Shown: in pieces, positions 1-11,200 of the stretch
Layout: every line of letters starts with the position of its first letter
Numbering within the stretch: the stretch's first letter is position 1
DNA from: Monosporascus cannonballus
Lineage: Eukaryota > Ascomycota > Sordariomycetes > Xylariales
NCBI GenBank assembly: GCA_004154925.1
Contig: QJNS01000021.1
Coordinates: forward strand, 310,001-374,000
Reading direction: 5' to 3'
Length of the DNA: 64,000 bases
Notes under the pieces: model-generated
Seen by the model: only the letters and a program-made list of their open reading frames with translations
What the model was told of the DNA's origin: nothing
The model's database searches: none
Program-made: the position numbers and the translations under genes

Positions 1-1661
1 ACCGCCATATTAATTTTTTAAATTATATTAATTATTTTTAAATTTCTATAATTTCTTTTATTAAATAAATTTATTTTTTATATTTGTAATTATATCTTAT
101 TATATATTATCTTAATTATTATTTTAAAAAGTGTTTGTAAATTAACGTATTTTTTAAATAATGCTGTTTAAAAATCCATTATAAATATTAATTAAAAATA
201 AAAATCCGTAATAATCTTTTAATAATATTTCTTAATTATACGTTAAATTAATTCCTTTCCGATTAATAATTATAATATTTATAATAAAAAAATGTTTTTT
301 ACGGATATTACTTATTTTAAAATTAAATCTTTATTTTGGCTAATTATTAGATATTTTTTAAGTTCATAAATCGAAAATATTAATATTATTATTTATTATT
401 TTTATTATTTCCGGTACGGTTTGGAAAATTAAATCCCTTATAATATATATAAATAATTTATCCCTAAATATATTATTTTTATTATCGACAATATATAATA
501 TATATTTTGCCGTATTAATTAAAAATTCCGAAATAAATATTTTTTATTTCAATTTAATATTTACGTAATTATTTTTATAATGCCTTTTATTATATTTACG
601 ATGTTTATGAAATTAACCTTTTAATTTTTTATATTTTTTGTCGGATTTTTTATTAATATAATCCTTATTAAGGTTTTTATTATAAACTTAATATAAATTA
701 GCCTAAATTATATTAATAATTTTGTTCTTATTTCCTTAATTACTTTTTAATTATTTTTCCTGTATAAAGATTTAATTATTTTATTATGATTTTTTAAGGT
801 TTTTATATTTATAAGATTAATGTTTTATTTTGCCGTAATTAAAATATTTAATTTAACTTTAATTTTATTTATGGGTAACGCCGAATTCTATATATTTTAA
901 CGTTATTCCATAAAAAAACATTTTTCATTTTTTTCCTTAATTAAATTTATTATATTTTAAATATAAAACATATTATTTTTTAACGTTTTTTAAATTATCG
1001 ATTATTAATTTTAATAACTTTTATAATATATTAATTTAAAATAGTTAATTATTTAATTTAAATAATTTTATTTTTTATATTATTTTTTAATCTTTTATAA
1101 AATATATTAATAAAAATATTAACCTTATTATTTTTTCATTTTGTTTTAATTATAAAATATTCAACGGTTACGGCGTATTTAGATATAAATCCTTTTTATC
1201 GGAATTATAAAAGTTATTAAGCCGTAAATTATTTTTTATCGGGATTACTGATATTGTTATATATTTTATTAATGAAACTTTTTTATTCGATTTTTTTATT
1301 TTTAAAAAACCTTTTTATAATAAGCTTAAATTAAATAACCTCATGTCTTATTAAGAATATTTTTATAATTAAATTTATATCCGTTAAACTATTAAAATTT
1401 AAAAAATAAAAATAAATTTATTTTAAATTTAAAAAATTTAAAAGTTATTTTTCTTATTATAAAATTCCAATTTGTTAAGCTTTATATAAACAAAAAAAAT
1501 TTAAGTAAATACCCTAATTCGAAGTTATCGAACTTTTCTTTTTAATTTCCCAATTCGAACTTAAAATTATTAAATTAAGCTTTTTTAAATAATAATCGAT
1601 ATTTTAATAATATTTAATATTATTTAAATTTTAACGATATTATTAAATAAAATTTATAACA
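1..1661 (-). mobile_element. RIPed Ty3/Gypsy family A element, 5' half (gag/protease side), continues off the left edge
   Basis: Sequence is about 80% AT and dense in TpA. It aligns by eye, in the same order and orientation, with the gag-to-protease part of the reverse family-A element at about 12.1-13.86 kb. For example, the stretch near 130-300 resembles 12090-12270, and about 1560-1660 resembles 13.76-13.87 kb. It ends at a reverse-oriented 5' LTR (1662-2045), so gag would be read on the minus strand from about 1.6 kb leftwards. No usable reading frame survives; stops are mostly TAA, as expected where RIP turned CAA into TAA. The 3' half and the other LTR lie outside the window. Assigning it to family A is an inference from similarity within the window. 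Confidence 0.7.
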
Positions 1662-2045
1662 TATTGCTAATTAAAAGGTTTAATTAATTATTAAATTTTA
1701 AATCGACGGCTTTATATTAATTGGTATATCGTAAAAATTGAAGTAATGAATATAATAATATATTATATTTTATAATACTAAAATTATTTTAAAAAATAAT
1801 ATTATATTATAAGCTGAAATTATTTAAATTATAAAAATAATAAATATATATATATATATATATATTAATTTAATTATTGGTTATTACGCCGTTAATAGTA
1901 ATTACAATTACTTAGGATTACCTTTAATTATTAATAATTATTAATTTGGCAATAATTACAGTTACGTGACCCGGAAGGTGGCCCGTGTGCTCCCTGCCTG
2001 ACCGTTTCTTAAGACCGGAGTTCGTCAGGTCGTAATAACGTAACA
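1662..2045 (-). repeat. LTR of Gypsy family A (5' LTR of the element to its left)
   Basis: This has the order of landmarks seen in all family-A LTRs of the window, read here in reverse. A degenerate GGCTAGGGGGTTTAACC-type start lies near 1662-1690, a block ending in AATAATAAAYRTATATAT near 1830-1865, and a GC-richer end with ACCGTTTCTTAAGACCG and GTCAGGTCGTAATAA near 1998-2036. The mapped ends are uncertain by about 10 bp because RIP has changed the terminal bases. The sequence to the right (Gypsy C without its 5' LTR) suggests this element inserted into, or recombined with, Gypsy C. Confidence 0.65.
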
Positions 2046-4009
2046 TAACAAACACGTCCCGGAATTTAAAGCAAAAAAGAGTTAAGCCTTTTAATAATAA
2101 CTAAATCTTAAAAATTATTTATTAATAAAACGAATAACAGTCGGAATTATTCCGATAATTAGCTAAATAATAAGTAATAATATAGGTTAAAAAACCAAAG
2201 TTTTATAAGCTAATTACGATATCGTCGTAAAAGCCCAAAGGCGATAAGCGAATACTGCGTTATAATTACCCGAAATTTTCCGAACGCGCGTTAATCAAAA
2301 AAAAAAGATTGGATAAAAACTGTTACGGAAACTTACGCCAAAAGGCCAGGGCGAAATACCTTTATTTATATCCAATAGGCCATAGGCCATATAAACGTCC
2401 TTATTACGAACGCGTAATAATTATACCGTATTACATTTAATTACTTTAATTACGAAAACAAATTAAAAATAAAAAGTTTATGGATTTTTATTAAGAAAGA
2501 TTATACAAATCCTAACTTTTTCGATAAGGAATATAGGGAATAATTTATGGAATTACGATAACGATCCAATTAATCGCTATTGGACTTTTATGCTAAATAG
2601 AAATTCCTGGTTTATAAAAAAAGCTTACGGACGTTTTTAGCCCGGAAAATAATTAGGATAATAAACGTTTTGCTTTTAATTATTTTTACAAATTAATACC
2701 AAGGTTACGAAATACCTTATTGCGAAAAAATGTTAAGCTAAAACGAATTAATAACGTAGCAAATAAGGTAGAACGTTATTAGGACGTCTGGAAAAAGGCG
2801 AAAAAAAACTAATTATTTTCCGCTAAAAATATTAAGAAAGATAAATAATTTTACTTTAATGCTTTCGGGAAAAGAAATTCTTAAAATAAATTAAAAGTGC
2901 CGTATAAAAATAATAAAAACCGCAAGTATTTTTATATCCGGAAAGCAGATAATCGCCGATTTAATTCCGATCGGAATAAATTCGTACGATTTAATACCTT
3001 TAATTTTATAAAGGCTTATTTAAATGTTATAATTATAAGAAATCAGGTTATAAAAACGTAAATTACAAATCCAAAAAGGATACGAAAATCTGTTATTTCG
3101 GCCATACGAAAATAAACTTCCAAAAGCCGTATAAAACGCTATAATATATAATAATAAATTAAATTAATTCCCAATCGTAAACTTAAAAAAAAAGCCGGAA
3201 TAAACGTATACGTCTAGTTTATTTCGGCTAATAATTACAGAATAATCGGAATAAAGCCGCCTTTTAAAAAACAGTATTTATTAAGAAAAATACGGGAGAT
3301 ATAATAATAGAAGTAAATATAAATACAAAAGCATAAGTAAATATTATAAGCAAAAAGCTAACGAAAAACCTTAATTTTTAATTAATTTCCGTAAATATTC
3401 CAAGCTTTATTACCGTTAACGGTACGTATATTAAATATTATAGGGTTTATAAGATTTTTATTAATATAATAAATAATACCGGAAATAAATGAAAATTTAA
3501 GTAAATTTATTTTGCAATATACCGTAATTAAAAAATACCCGAGTTTCTATTATTAAAACCCGGAATAAGTAAATTAGGAATCCTATTAAATATAATTATA
3601 TATTAATAATTATACGGATTATTAGAAAAAGTTAATAATTAAAAAATCGTAAATTTAACGTTTTTCGGTAAAAATTTATACCGTTAACTTAATAAGTTTA
3701 GCCGAAAAGTTAAATATCTCGGACTTCGGGGAATAAAGAGAACAAAGGATAACCGACCTTTTTATATATTTAAAAACTTTCCGGCGAATATATTCCGAAA
3801 AGAAAGCGAAAAAAATACCTTAATCATTAGGGGCAAAATATATAATAAACTTGATTTTAAGGAAAACGCCCTTATTCGGCCTAATTTACCTTATTTTAAA
3901 AATTTAAAGGAAAATATTTAAAAAACATATCCGAAAAAAATCTAAAAATAGGCCGGATATATTATTCGAAAACGGACGTAAAGGTATTAATATTATTTAT
4001 ACTTAAAAA

Positions 4010-5160
4010 GGACGGCAATTTCAGATTATACGTTAATTATAAGCGGTTAAATTAAATAACGATAAAAAACCGATATTTTTTTACCTTTAATTTTAGAAAT
4101 AATAAATTGCTTAAATTTAATTAAGGTATTTTCGAAACTTAATTTTAAAGATATTTATTACCGTATTAAAATTAAAAAAGGCGACCAGTAAAAAATTGCT
4201 TTTTAAATGTAATATGGGTAATTCGAATATATGGTTATATTATTTAGCCTTATTAATACGTTAATTACGTCCCAGGCCTGTATGCATAAGGCATTAGCTA
4301 AATTAATTAATTATATATATATAATATATTTAAATAATATAATTATTTATTTGGATAACCAAAAAAAATATTCGACATATTTCCAACTGGTTTACGAATA
4401 ATTATTATAATATTAATTATTTATTAAAATATTTAAATACAAAATTTTTAAAAAAAAGATAAAGTTTTTAAGATTTGTAATTAATACCGACGGTTTGGAG
4501 ATAAACCGCCGACAGGTTGATATTATCGAAACGTAATTAAAACCAAAATTAATTTATAATTTTTAAGTATTTCTAGGATTTAAAAATTTTTGTCGAAAAT
4601 TTATTACTTATTATTTGCGTATTACCGAATTTATTATTAAGTTCTTAAAAAGGGCGTAAGATAAATATAAAGTAACAAAATTTAAGTAACCCAAAAAAAA
4701 TCAAAAAAGCGTTCCGAAACTTTAAAAATGCTTTTTAATTAATAATTATTTTCCGATATTGGGAAAACGCCAAAAATACCAGGGTTAAAATAAACGCCTT
4801 AATAAAAATTATATTAAGGATATTTTTATAAAAATACGGAAAATATTAACGCTTAATCATATATTAATTACGAAAGCTAAGTCCAACCGAAAAACGGTAA
4901 GCTATAAGGTAATAAAAATTATTAGCGATTATAAAAAGCTTAAAATATTGGCGGTAATATTTTAAAGGTACGGATAAAAATTTCCTAATGCTTACCGATC
5001 ATATGGCATTAAAAGACATAATAAAGGCGCCGGCGCGTAACCTTAAGGGGAAGTTGGCCTAATGGGTTTACCGCTTTGCGCAATTTGATTTTGAGATCTA
5101 ATACCGACCGGGCGCCGCCAATCCGGCGGATGGGTTATTTAAACGCCCGGATTACATATT
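4010..5160 (+). pseudogene. Reverse transcriptase / RNase H remnant of Gypsy family C
   Basis: Conceptual translation gives a recognisable Ty3-type reverse transcriptase. KNRYFFPLILEIINCLNLIK begins near 4.07 kb, then FKDIYYRIKIKKGDQ, then FEYMVILFSLINTLIT. The catalytic YLDD box reads YLNN at 4327-4338: both aspartate codons GAT have become AAT, a G-to-A change of RIP type on the catalytic residues. The RNase H end is readable at about 5.03-5.15 kb, with FDFEI and YRPGAANPADGLFKRPDY-like text. In-frame stops are mainly TAA and TAG. Dead on three grounds: stops, loss of the catalytic pair, and loss of the integrase. Confidence 0.75.
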
Positions 5161-5289
5161 AGGGGAAATCGCGTATGGAAACGTAATCTCCACGCTGTCC
5201 AAGAAACTCGGACTTACGAATGATATGCCGGAGAACATACGACGGCAGAGGGCGGGCACGCTTGTTAAATTTGCTGGGCGTAGGACCCG

Positions 5290-6420
5290 GAAGGAATTCA
5301 GGAGCGTCCCACTCCTTACGAAGGGCAGGGCCCAGGTAACCGGAATACAGTTTGTCATTGGTCGGAAACAGGGCGCCGTCCTTAAAACGCTTAACATACT
5401 TGGGTTTGGTAATAACCTCGCCGGGCAAAGCCGTTTTCTAATTATAATTATTAATAAGTATTAAAATTTCGTTAAAGCATCGGAAAATAGGCAGAAAGTA
5501 TTCGTAAGCAAAGAGCGTAGCGGCATAGCGGTTTTCGAAAGTTGCCTTATTAATGGGGATATCTTAAAATTACGGCTAAGCGGAAATTAATTACGGAATA
5601 ATAGGAAAAGAACCGTAATACTTATAAAAAGGATTTAAGTTTGCAAACTTATAAAATGGCATTAAGATTAAATCTTTGTAACCATAACGGACGATCGAAG
5701 GTTAATCTCCGTTATATTAAGAAAATAATATTTTTTAATAATAATTACGTTAAGGGCGAATTCGGTTTTACGAAGGACGTCGAATTAACGACCGACCGCA
5801 ATTACGTCGGAACGTTCGTATTGGATATCCGTAATACGAACTTTTTCGAATTCGTTAATTAATTGCTAATTATCGATATTAAACTGAAAAACCGTTTGGG
5901 CGGTATTTTCAAAAATAATTAAAATCTGAACGGAAATTAAATAACGATATTAATAATATTAAAAATAATTACTTATTACGCAAAATATTTTATAACAATA
6001 ATTAATTACGATATAATTTAAGGCGTCCGGAATTTAAACGTAAACCGTACGGTAATCGAAATAACGTTATATTACATAGATACAATACGGTTTATTACCG
6101 TCCGTAATGCAACTAATATTTCTTTTATTCTCGGCGTTAAAAAGATAATGCTTAAGAAAATTCTATTTTTCTTTAATATTAAAATACTATTTTTTTGGAA
6201 CTCCTGACGAAAAAAAGATATAACGAACGGAAATAATACGTAAAACAGATAAAAAAGGCGAAATAAAAATAAAGAAAAACGGGAAACCAAATAAAATACA
6301 TACGTAAAAAAAATAAAAATATGGACGTAAAAAAAAGTAAATAAAATAAGGTTAAAAACGGATGATAATAGGAAATTAGGCGGGACATAATTAATTACGT
6401 AATATCGTACGTATTAATTA
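5290..6420 (+). other. Unassigned reading frame between pol and 3' LTR of Gypsy family C
   Basis: Between the position of the integrase and the 3' LTR, family C carries about 1.1 kb that matches no part of pol I recognise. The same block lies in the reverse copy at about 40.4-41.5 kb. On the element's sense strand a frame can be followed in both copies with only RIP-type stops and one 1-bp indel. Landmarks in this copy are NFVKASENRQKVFVSKERSG near 5.47 kb, TKDVELTTDRNYVGTF near 5.77 kb and ITVRNATNISFILGVKK near 6.1 kb. Over about 5.27-5.70 kb the opposite strand is equally open (KPKYVKRFKDGALFPTNDK on the minus strand, near 5.37 kb). By eye I cannot decide which strand codes. I do not recognise a domain. 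Confidence 0.4.
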
Positions 6421-6529
6421 TGAGGGCAACCACATATAATATAATATAACGGTAAATTATTAACAAATATACGGAACCAAATTTACGAAATACGTTATAT
6501 TAAATTAATAATAATGCTATTAAAAACTA

Positions 6530-6757
6530 ACAGCTTAAAAAAAGTAATAATTATGAAAATATAACCCTTATAAGGTTAAGGTTAATAACCGACCAGCTAC
6601 CGATTAACTACCAACCTATTTACTAGTATAAATTCACCATCTGGCAGTTAGTGGGAAACGCCAGATGGAAGTAACCTAATATACTTACTTCTTGGAATCT
6701 GCTTTACGACTGGTCGGAGATTACCTTACCCAGCTCACAGCTGTCCATTATCTTACA
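6530..6757 (+). repeat. LTR of Gypsy family C (3' LTR of the forward copy)
   Basis: The segment with the Gypsy-C landmarks (ACCCTTATAAGGTTAAGG, a CCATCTGGCA...CGCCAGATGG inverted repeat at 6638-6667, and CCATTATCTTACA at the end) recurs in reverse at 40061-40288 and 47253-47480, the two ends of the other Gypsy-C copy. That identifies it as an LTR of about 228 bp. The 5' end is set from the reverse copy and is approximate. The 3' end (..TTACA at 6757) is clear. This copy and 40061-40288 are much less mutated than 47253-47480. Confidence 0.75.
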
Positions 6758-6765
6758 GAAAATCG

Positions 6766-7138
6766 TATTACGACCCAACCCAAAATCGGCCATAAAAATG
6801 GTCGGACCTACACAAAAAGATTACGTAATTTGGATCTTTCTTGGTATCAAAATCCAAATAAATCCATACAGAACTAACCGAATTTAAGGGCATTAAATTT
6901 ATAATAACATCGAGATCGAATAAAAATTTAATTAATTTATGAAAATATATACGTTTATTATTTCCCTAATTTAAATAGTACCAATTTGCAATATTTATTA
7001 ATACCAATCGTTCGCAATACGATTTGGTATTGGGAGGCGTAATTAAGTTATCTATTGCTCAGATTCCCACGATATTCCTGCCAACATAAATACGTACGAT
7101 TAAGGTTTAATAGTTGGTTAAACCCCCTAGCCGTCATA
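6766..7138 (+). repeat. LTR-B (Gypsy chromovirus LTR), single copy
   Basis: It begins TATTACGACCCAACCC and ends GGTTTAATAGTTGG...TAGCCGTCATA, the same layout as the LTRs at 17822-18193 and 37156-37524. Length is 373 bp. It lies 8 bp after the end of the Gypsy-C LTR, and a reverse family-A gag fragment follows on the other side. No pol of its own is seen on either side, so it may be a solo LTR or the stump of a lost element. The flanking pentamers AATCG and TAACT do not match, so there is no intact target duplication. Confidence 0.7.
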
Positions 7139-7846
7139 TAACTAGATGTTAATTTTTTCTGACGTGATTGTTGAATTTACATATCGGCTTTTGTTTTTTC
7201 GTTTATCATTCCGAAAGCTTTCGTTAATATTTGTTCAAATTATTTATAATCGTTATAAATTCGTATTACTTTTGGATTTCGTTTTTCGGTTAGCAAAATA
7301 ACGTACTTTCTTATAACGGGTTCGAACCAAATGGCCGTATTTCCGATAAGTCGTCCGACTGCAAATTTAATTCGTACAGTAAGCGTTGTAAGTCGAATAG
7401 GAAAATATCCGAAATATGTTCGGTACTAAATTAAGAATAATTATAGTTTAGTCGAAATTCCGTCGAAAAGTTTTGGCTTAAGAGGCTTAAGAATTTTTCC
7501 AAATTCTTTGATAGAATTTAGCTGGATAACCTGGCGCGTTCGAAAAAGCTTCTCAATCTCGGAAGCCTTTTTTTTCCTTAAGCTTTTTATGGGCGGCTTA
7601 AAAAGACGTCGTAAGATTATTATTGTTTTTTTTAAGCTGGATAATGCATTCGTTTATGGCATCCAGACGTCGGAAAATTTTTTCGCGAAAAAGGCAAGGC
7701 TTTTTCTTTTCCTTTTCGGATTCTATTTTAATATCCGGGTAATCGGGGATTTGGTAAATGGGCTATTCGGGCAATTTATTAATAAATCTAACGTTAATCG
7801 ATATTGTTTAAAGTTTAACGGTATTATTAAATAAAAGTTTGTAACG
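7139..7846 (-). mobile_element. Gypsy family A gag fragment (5' end of a truncated element)
   Basis: Sequence matches, in reverse orientation, the first part of the internal region of the family-A element at 8292-14237 (compare 7165-7846 with about 13.19-13.87 kb). It abuts the LTR at 7847-8291, which is therefore its 5' LTR. The plus strand is open over 7508-7834, but this is the mirror of gag read on the minus strand; the equivalent plus-strand stretch at 13563-13865 is open too. Only about 700 bp remain; pol and the 3' LTR are absent. Confidence 0.6.
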
Positions 7847-8291
7847 TATAACGAACTAAGGGATTTAACCAATTATTAAACCTTAGTCGTACGGGTTTAT
7901 GTTAATAGTAATATCGTAAAAATCTGAGCAATAAATATAATAATCGTATTACGTTTCGTAATACCAAAGGTATTTTAGATAACGATATTATATTGCAAAC
8001 GATTAATATTAATAAGTATTACCAGTTAAAATTATTTAAATTATGGAAATAATAAACGTATATATTTTTTTATGGATCCCGTTAAATCCTTTAAATTATT
8101 CCGGATCTATACCGGATAACTGCATAAATCCTGTTGGATCCCTTGGCTTACTTCGGATCTATACCGGATAACTGTATGGATTCCGTTAGATCCTTTAGAT
8201 CATTCCGGATCCATGTTACGTAACACGCTTGGGCCCTATTTTAATTACTAAGTAACCGTTTCCGAGACCCTCTCTTGGTTGGGTTATAACA
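7847..8291 (-). repeat. LTR of Gypsy family A, with a tandem repeat in U3
   Basis: It runs from TATAACGAACTAAGGG to GGTTGGGTTATAACA, a degenerate reverse-complement TGT...ACA LTR of 445 bp. It is longer than the roughly 370-bp relatives because the U3 half carries a tandem repeat: a unit of about 55 bp containing GGATCTATACCGGATAACTG occurs twice (about 8103-8125 and 8155-8177). To the left lies gag, so it acts as a 5' LTR. To the right there is no polypurine tract, so it is not the regular 3' LTR of the element at 8292-14237. Confidence 0.75.
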
Positions 8292-11200
8292 GCTACCTAG
8301 GCCACGTTAACAAAGGCCGCGCCTTTTCTCGACTAGTCCAACTTGGAATCCATCGATTAATTATTTATTAATTAGGAGACCTTTTATCCTGTTTACTTCG
8401 GCGTTATTAGTAAAAATTTTTCAATAAGCGTTAGGCGCCAATAAGATTTTTGACAGGTTTCCAAATGTTCTCGGAGTTCGGTACTTTTTTTAATTTAATT
8501 AAGTATTAAGTAAGTCCGTTTTATTTCCGCATATCGAATATTTTCTTTATTTTATATACTTGTTCGTTTTTTATTTTTATATCGTTTTGTACCGTATATA
8601 CTTTAATTGTATTTGCTATTAAATCGAATAAAAAACGTAAAACTTTGAATAAAATTTGATGTTTGGTAAAAATCTAATTAATAATTATTTTCTAAGATTT
8701 TTTTAAAGATTTTGTATAGACTGAAATATTTAAAATCGAGATTTTTATTAGGTCGTTTTATTTAAATATTTTGATAACGGAAAAAATTATTTTCTCTTTT
8801 TCGAATTTTTTTTAATTTCTTCTAATTATAATACTTATTTATTCAATTTCGTGCGAAGTTTAATTTTATTTTCAACTTTTAATATAAATAAGTTTATTAT
8901 TTTAATATAAAAATTATTTTGATATTAAATAAATTATTATTACGTATTTTTTTATAAACCTTTGAAATAAAAACAAAATTTATATTTCTAAATATTATCT
9001 TAATATTTTCGTAATTACTGGTATTTTAAGCGAATTAAATACTAAGGAATTTTTTAACCGAGTTATTTTATTCGTAATTAATCTAATATCGTAAATAAAT
9101 ATTTAAAATATAATTCGTTCGTTTTATTTATTCATTTATTTAAAATTTAAATACGTTAAATAGTTTATAATTTAAGCCGATTTATATTATAAAGCCTTAC
9201 TAAAACTTAGATATAAATACCGATCCTTTATTTAAAATAATTTCCATAAATAATCCGTATATATTGAAAAGTTTTTTAAAATATATATATATATATATTT
9301 TGGCATTTATGGTTTTATAATATAATACAAAATAGAAAGATTTCGTAAATCGGTTACCGATTACGAAAATATTATCGCAATATATTTTTATAACTAGAAT
9401 TTTTAATATAAGAAGTTTAGTAATATAATCGAATATAACTAAATATTATGGTTACTTTACGAGTGATAATAATTGTAATTCTTTGCATGGTTTGTGTCGT
9501 CGAGCTTTTATTTTGGCGTAAATATCGTATTACCGTCTAATTTTTTGCATTATTAATTATATTTTAGAAAAAGAATATATACGTTAAAGCCGTTTTAAGG
9601 TTTTGTAAATCCCTTGATATCTATATAGCTAATGTTCGTATATATTTCGTAATAAATCCTTTTGGTATCTTTCCGAAATTTATATTTTGTCCTTTTTTAG
9701 TTTTTGAAAGATTATTATTATATTGCTGGATTTTCTAATATATATTAAAGGGTACTGCTCAAATTGTCGCAATTTGTCGTAAGCGTAAATATTTTTTTAT
9801 AATAGTATTAAAAATTGTATAATTAATTTTAACTAATTTCTTTTTAAGGTTTGGTTGCTTATTTAAGGCGTTTATTTTTTATTTTCGGAATTTTTCTTAT
9901 AGATAATAACGAAATCGAAATTAACTAATCCTTTCCCATAATAAAGTTATTGTTTTGTAAATTCTTTAATCGTAATAAATCGGGTAAAATTTTGATAATT
10001 CGTATAAACCTTAATTTAGTACAAATTTCTTTTTAGAAAATACTTAAATTCTCGGAATACCATAATAATAACCATAACTTCCTTTTTTAAAATATCGTAA
10101 TTAAATTCGATTTTTTTTTAATTTATACGAAGAAAATATAATAAGGTATAATTCGTCTTAATTATCTCGTTATCCGATCATTATATTTAATACGCAATTT
10201 GAAATATCGGTTTTTAATTTACTAAAACGTTCTAAATTATATATAATTAATATTAGTTCGTTAATAATTATATCCTTAATGTCTTAAAACGTTTTTTCTA
10301 TATTTGGCGTTTATTTAAATTCTTTTTTTTCGTAAAATTCGTTAAAGGTATAGTTATTATGCTAAAATTTCGAATAAATTTTTTATAATAATTGGCGACT
10401 TTAAAAAATATCTGTACCTTTTTAACTATTATTAACATTTGCTACTTTGTAATTACAACAATTTTTGGATTTATTTTAATATGTCCTAAAGTAATAATAT
10501 ATCCTGGATATTTTACTTTTTATACGTAAAATTAACTTTTTTTCTATATTAATTAGTAATGTTATATTTTATAAAGTTTAAAAACTTTATAAACATATTT
10601 TGCATATATTTTTTCCGTTTTTAAGAAAATAAAAATATTGTCGAAATAACAAATACCGAAAATATGGAGATATTTTCGTATTACATAATTTATTATCCGT
10701 AGAAAAATTATTAATACGTTTGTAAATCCTATGGGTATAACCAAATACTTAAATAATCCGAATTCCGTTCTAAAAGTTATTTTTTATTCGTATCTTTTTT
10801 TAATCTTAATAAGGTTATATCCGTTTTTAAGATTACATAACGTAAATTATTTAATTCCGTAAAATCGGTTTTTTATTTTTGGGATTAAAAATAATAATAT
10901 TAGATTTTTAATAATTAATTATATATCGCAATTTTCCGGTTTTTTGGGTACGAAAAATATAAAATATTCTGCTGGTAATTTCGAAAATCGAATCCATCCT
11001 TTCTGTAATCGATCTTTTAGATATGTTTTTGAAAATACGTAACTTATTTTTATTAAGATTATAAATAGAGTAAAATTTCGTTAAAATCTTTTTAAGGATT
11101 ATCTTATAATCTTATTCGTTACATTTTGATAATTTCGTATTAAGTTCTTTTTTGAAAACCTGTTTATATTTGTAATATTATAATGGTATATTGGTTAGAT

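Larger units (their letters stand above)
2046..6757 (+). mobile_element. Ty3/Gypsy family C element, forward copy, 5'-truncated and with an integrase deletion
   Basis: This is a gag-pol element homologous to the reverse copy at 40061-47480. In order: gag from about 2.06 kb, cysteine/histidine knuckle remnants at about 3.01-3.13 kb (CYNYKKSGYKNVNYK, then CYFGH), reverse transcriptase at about 4.0-4.4 kb, RNase H ending near 5.15 kb (FDFEI then YRPGAANPADGL), a post-pol region, and a 3' LTR at about 6530-6757. Compared with the other copy it lacks the 5' LTR and about the first 280 bp of internal sequence. It also lacks about 2.3 kb between about 5262 and 5300, exactly where the integrase should be. 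It is RIPed except for a GC-rich patch at about 5030-5440. It cannot be autonomous. Confidence 0.8.

Noticed and set aside
1843..1865. TA microsatellites (also near 9281, 37793 and 44703)
   Set aside because: Short AT runs expected in sequence with this composition; no regulatory or centromeric array structure.
7508..7834. 108-aa plus-strand frame, with a similar one at 13563-13865
   Set aside because: Both are on the strand opposite to gag of reverse family-A elements; similarity between them reflects the repeat, not a gene.
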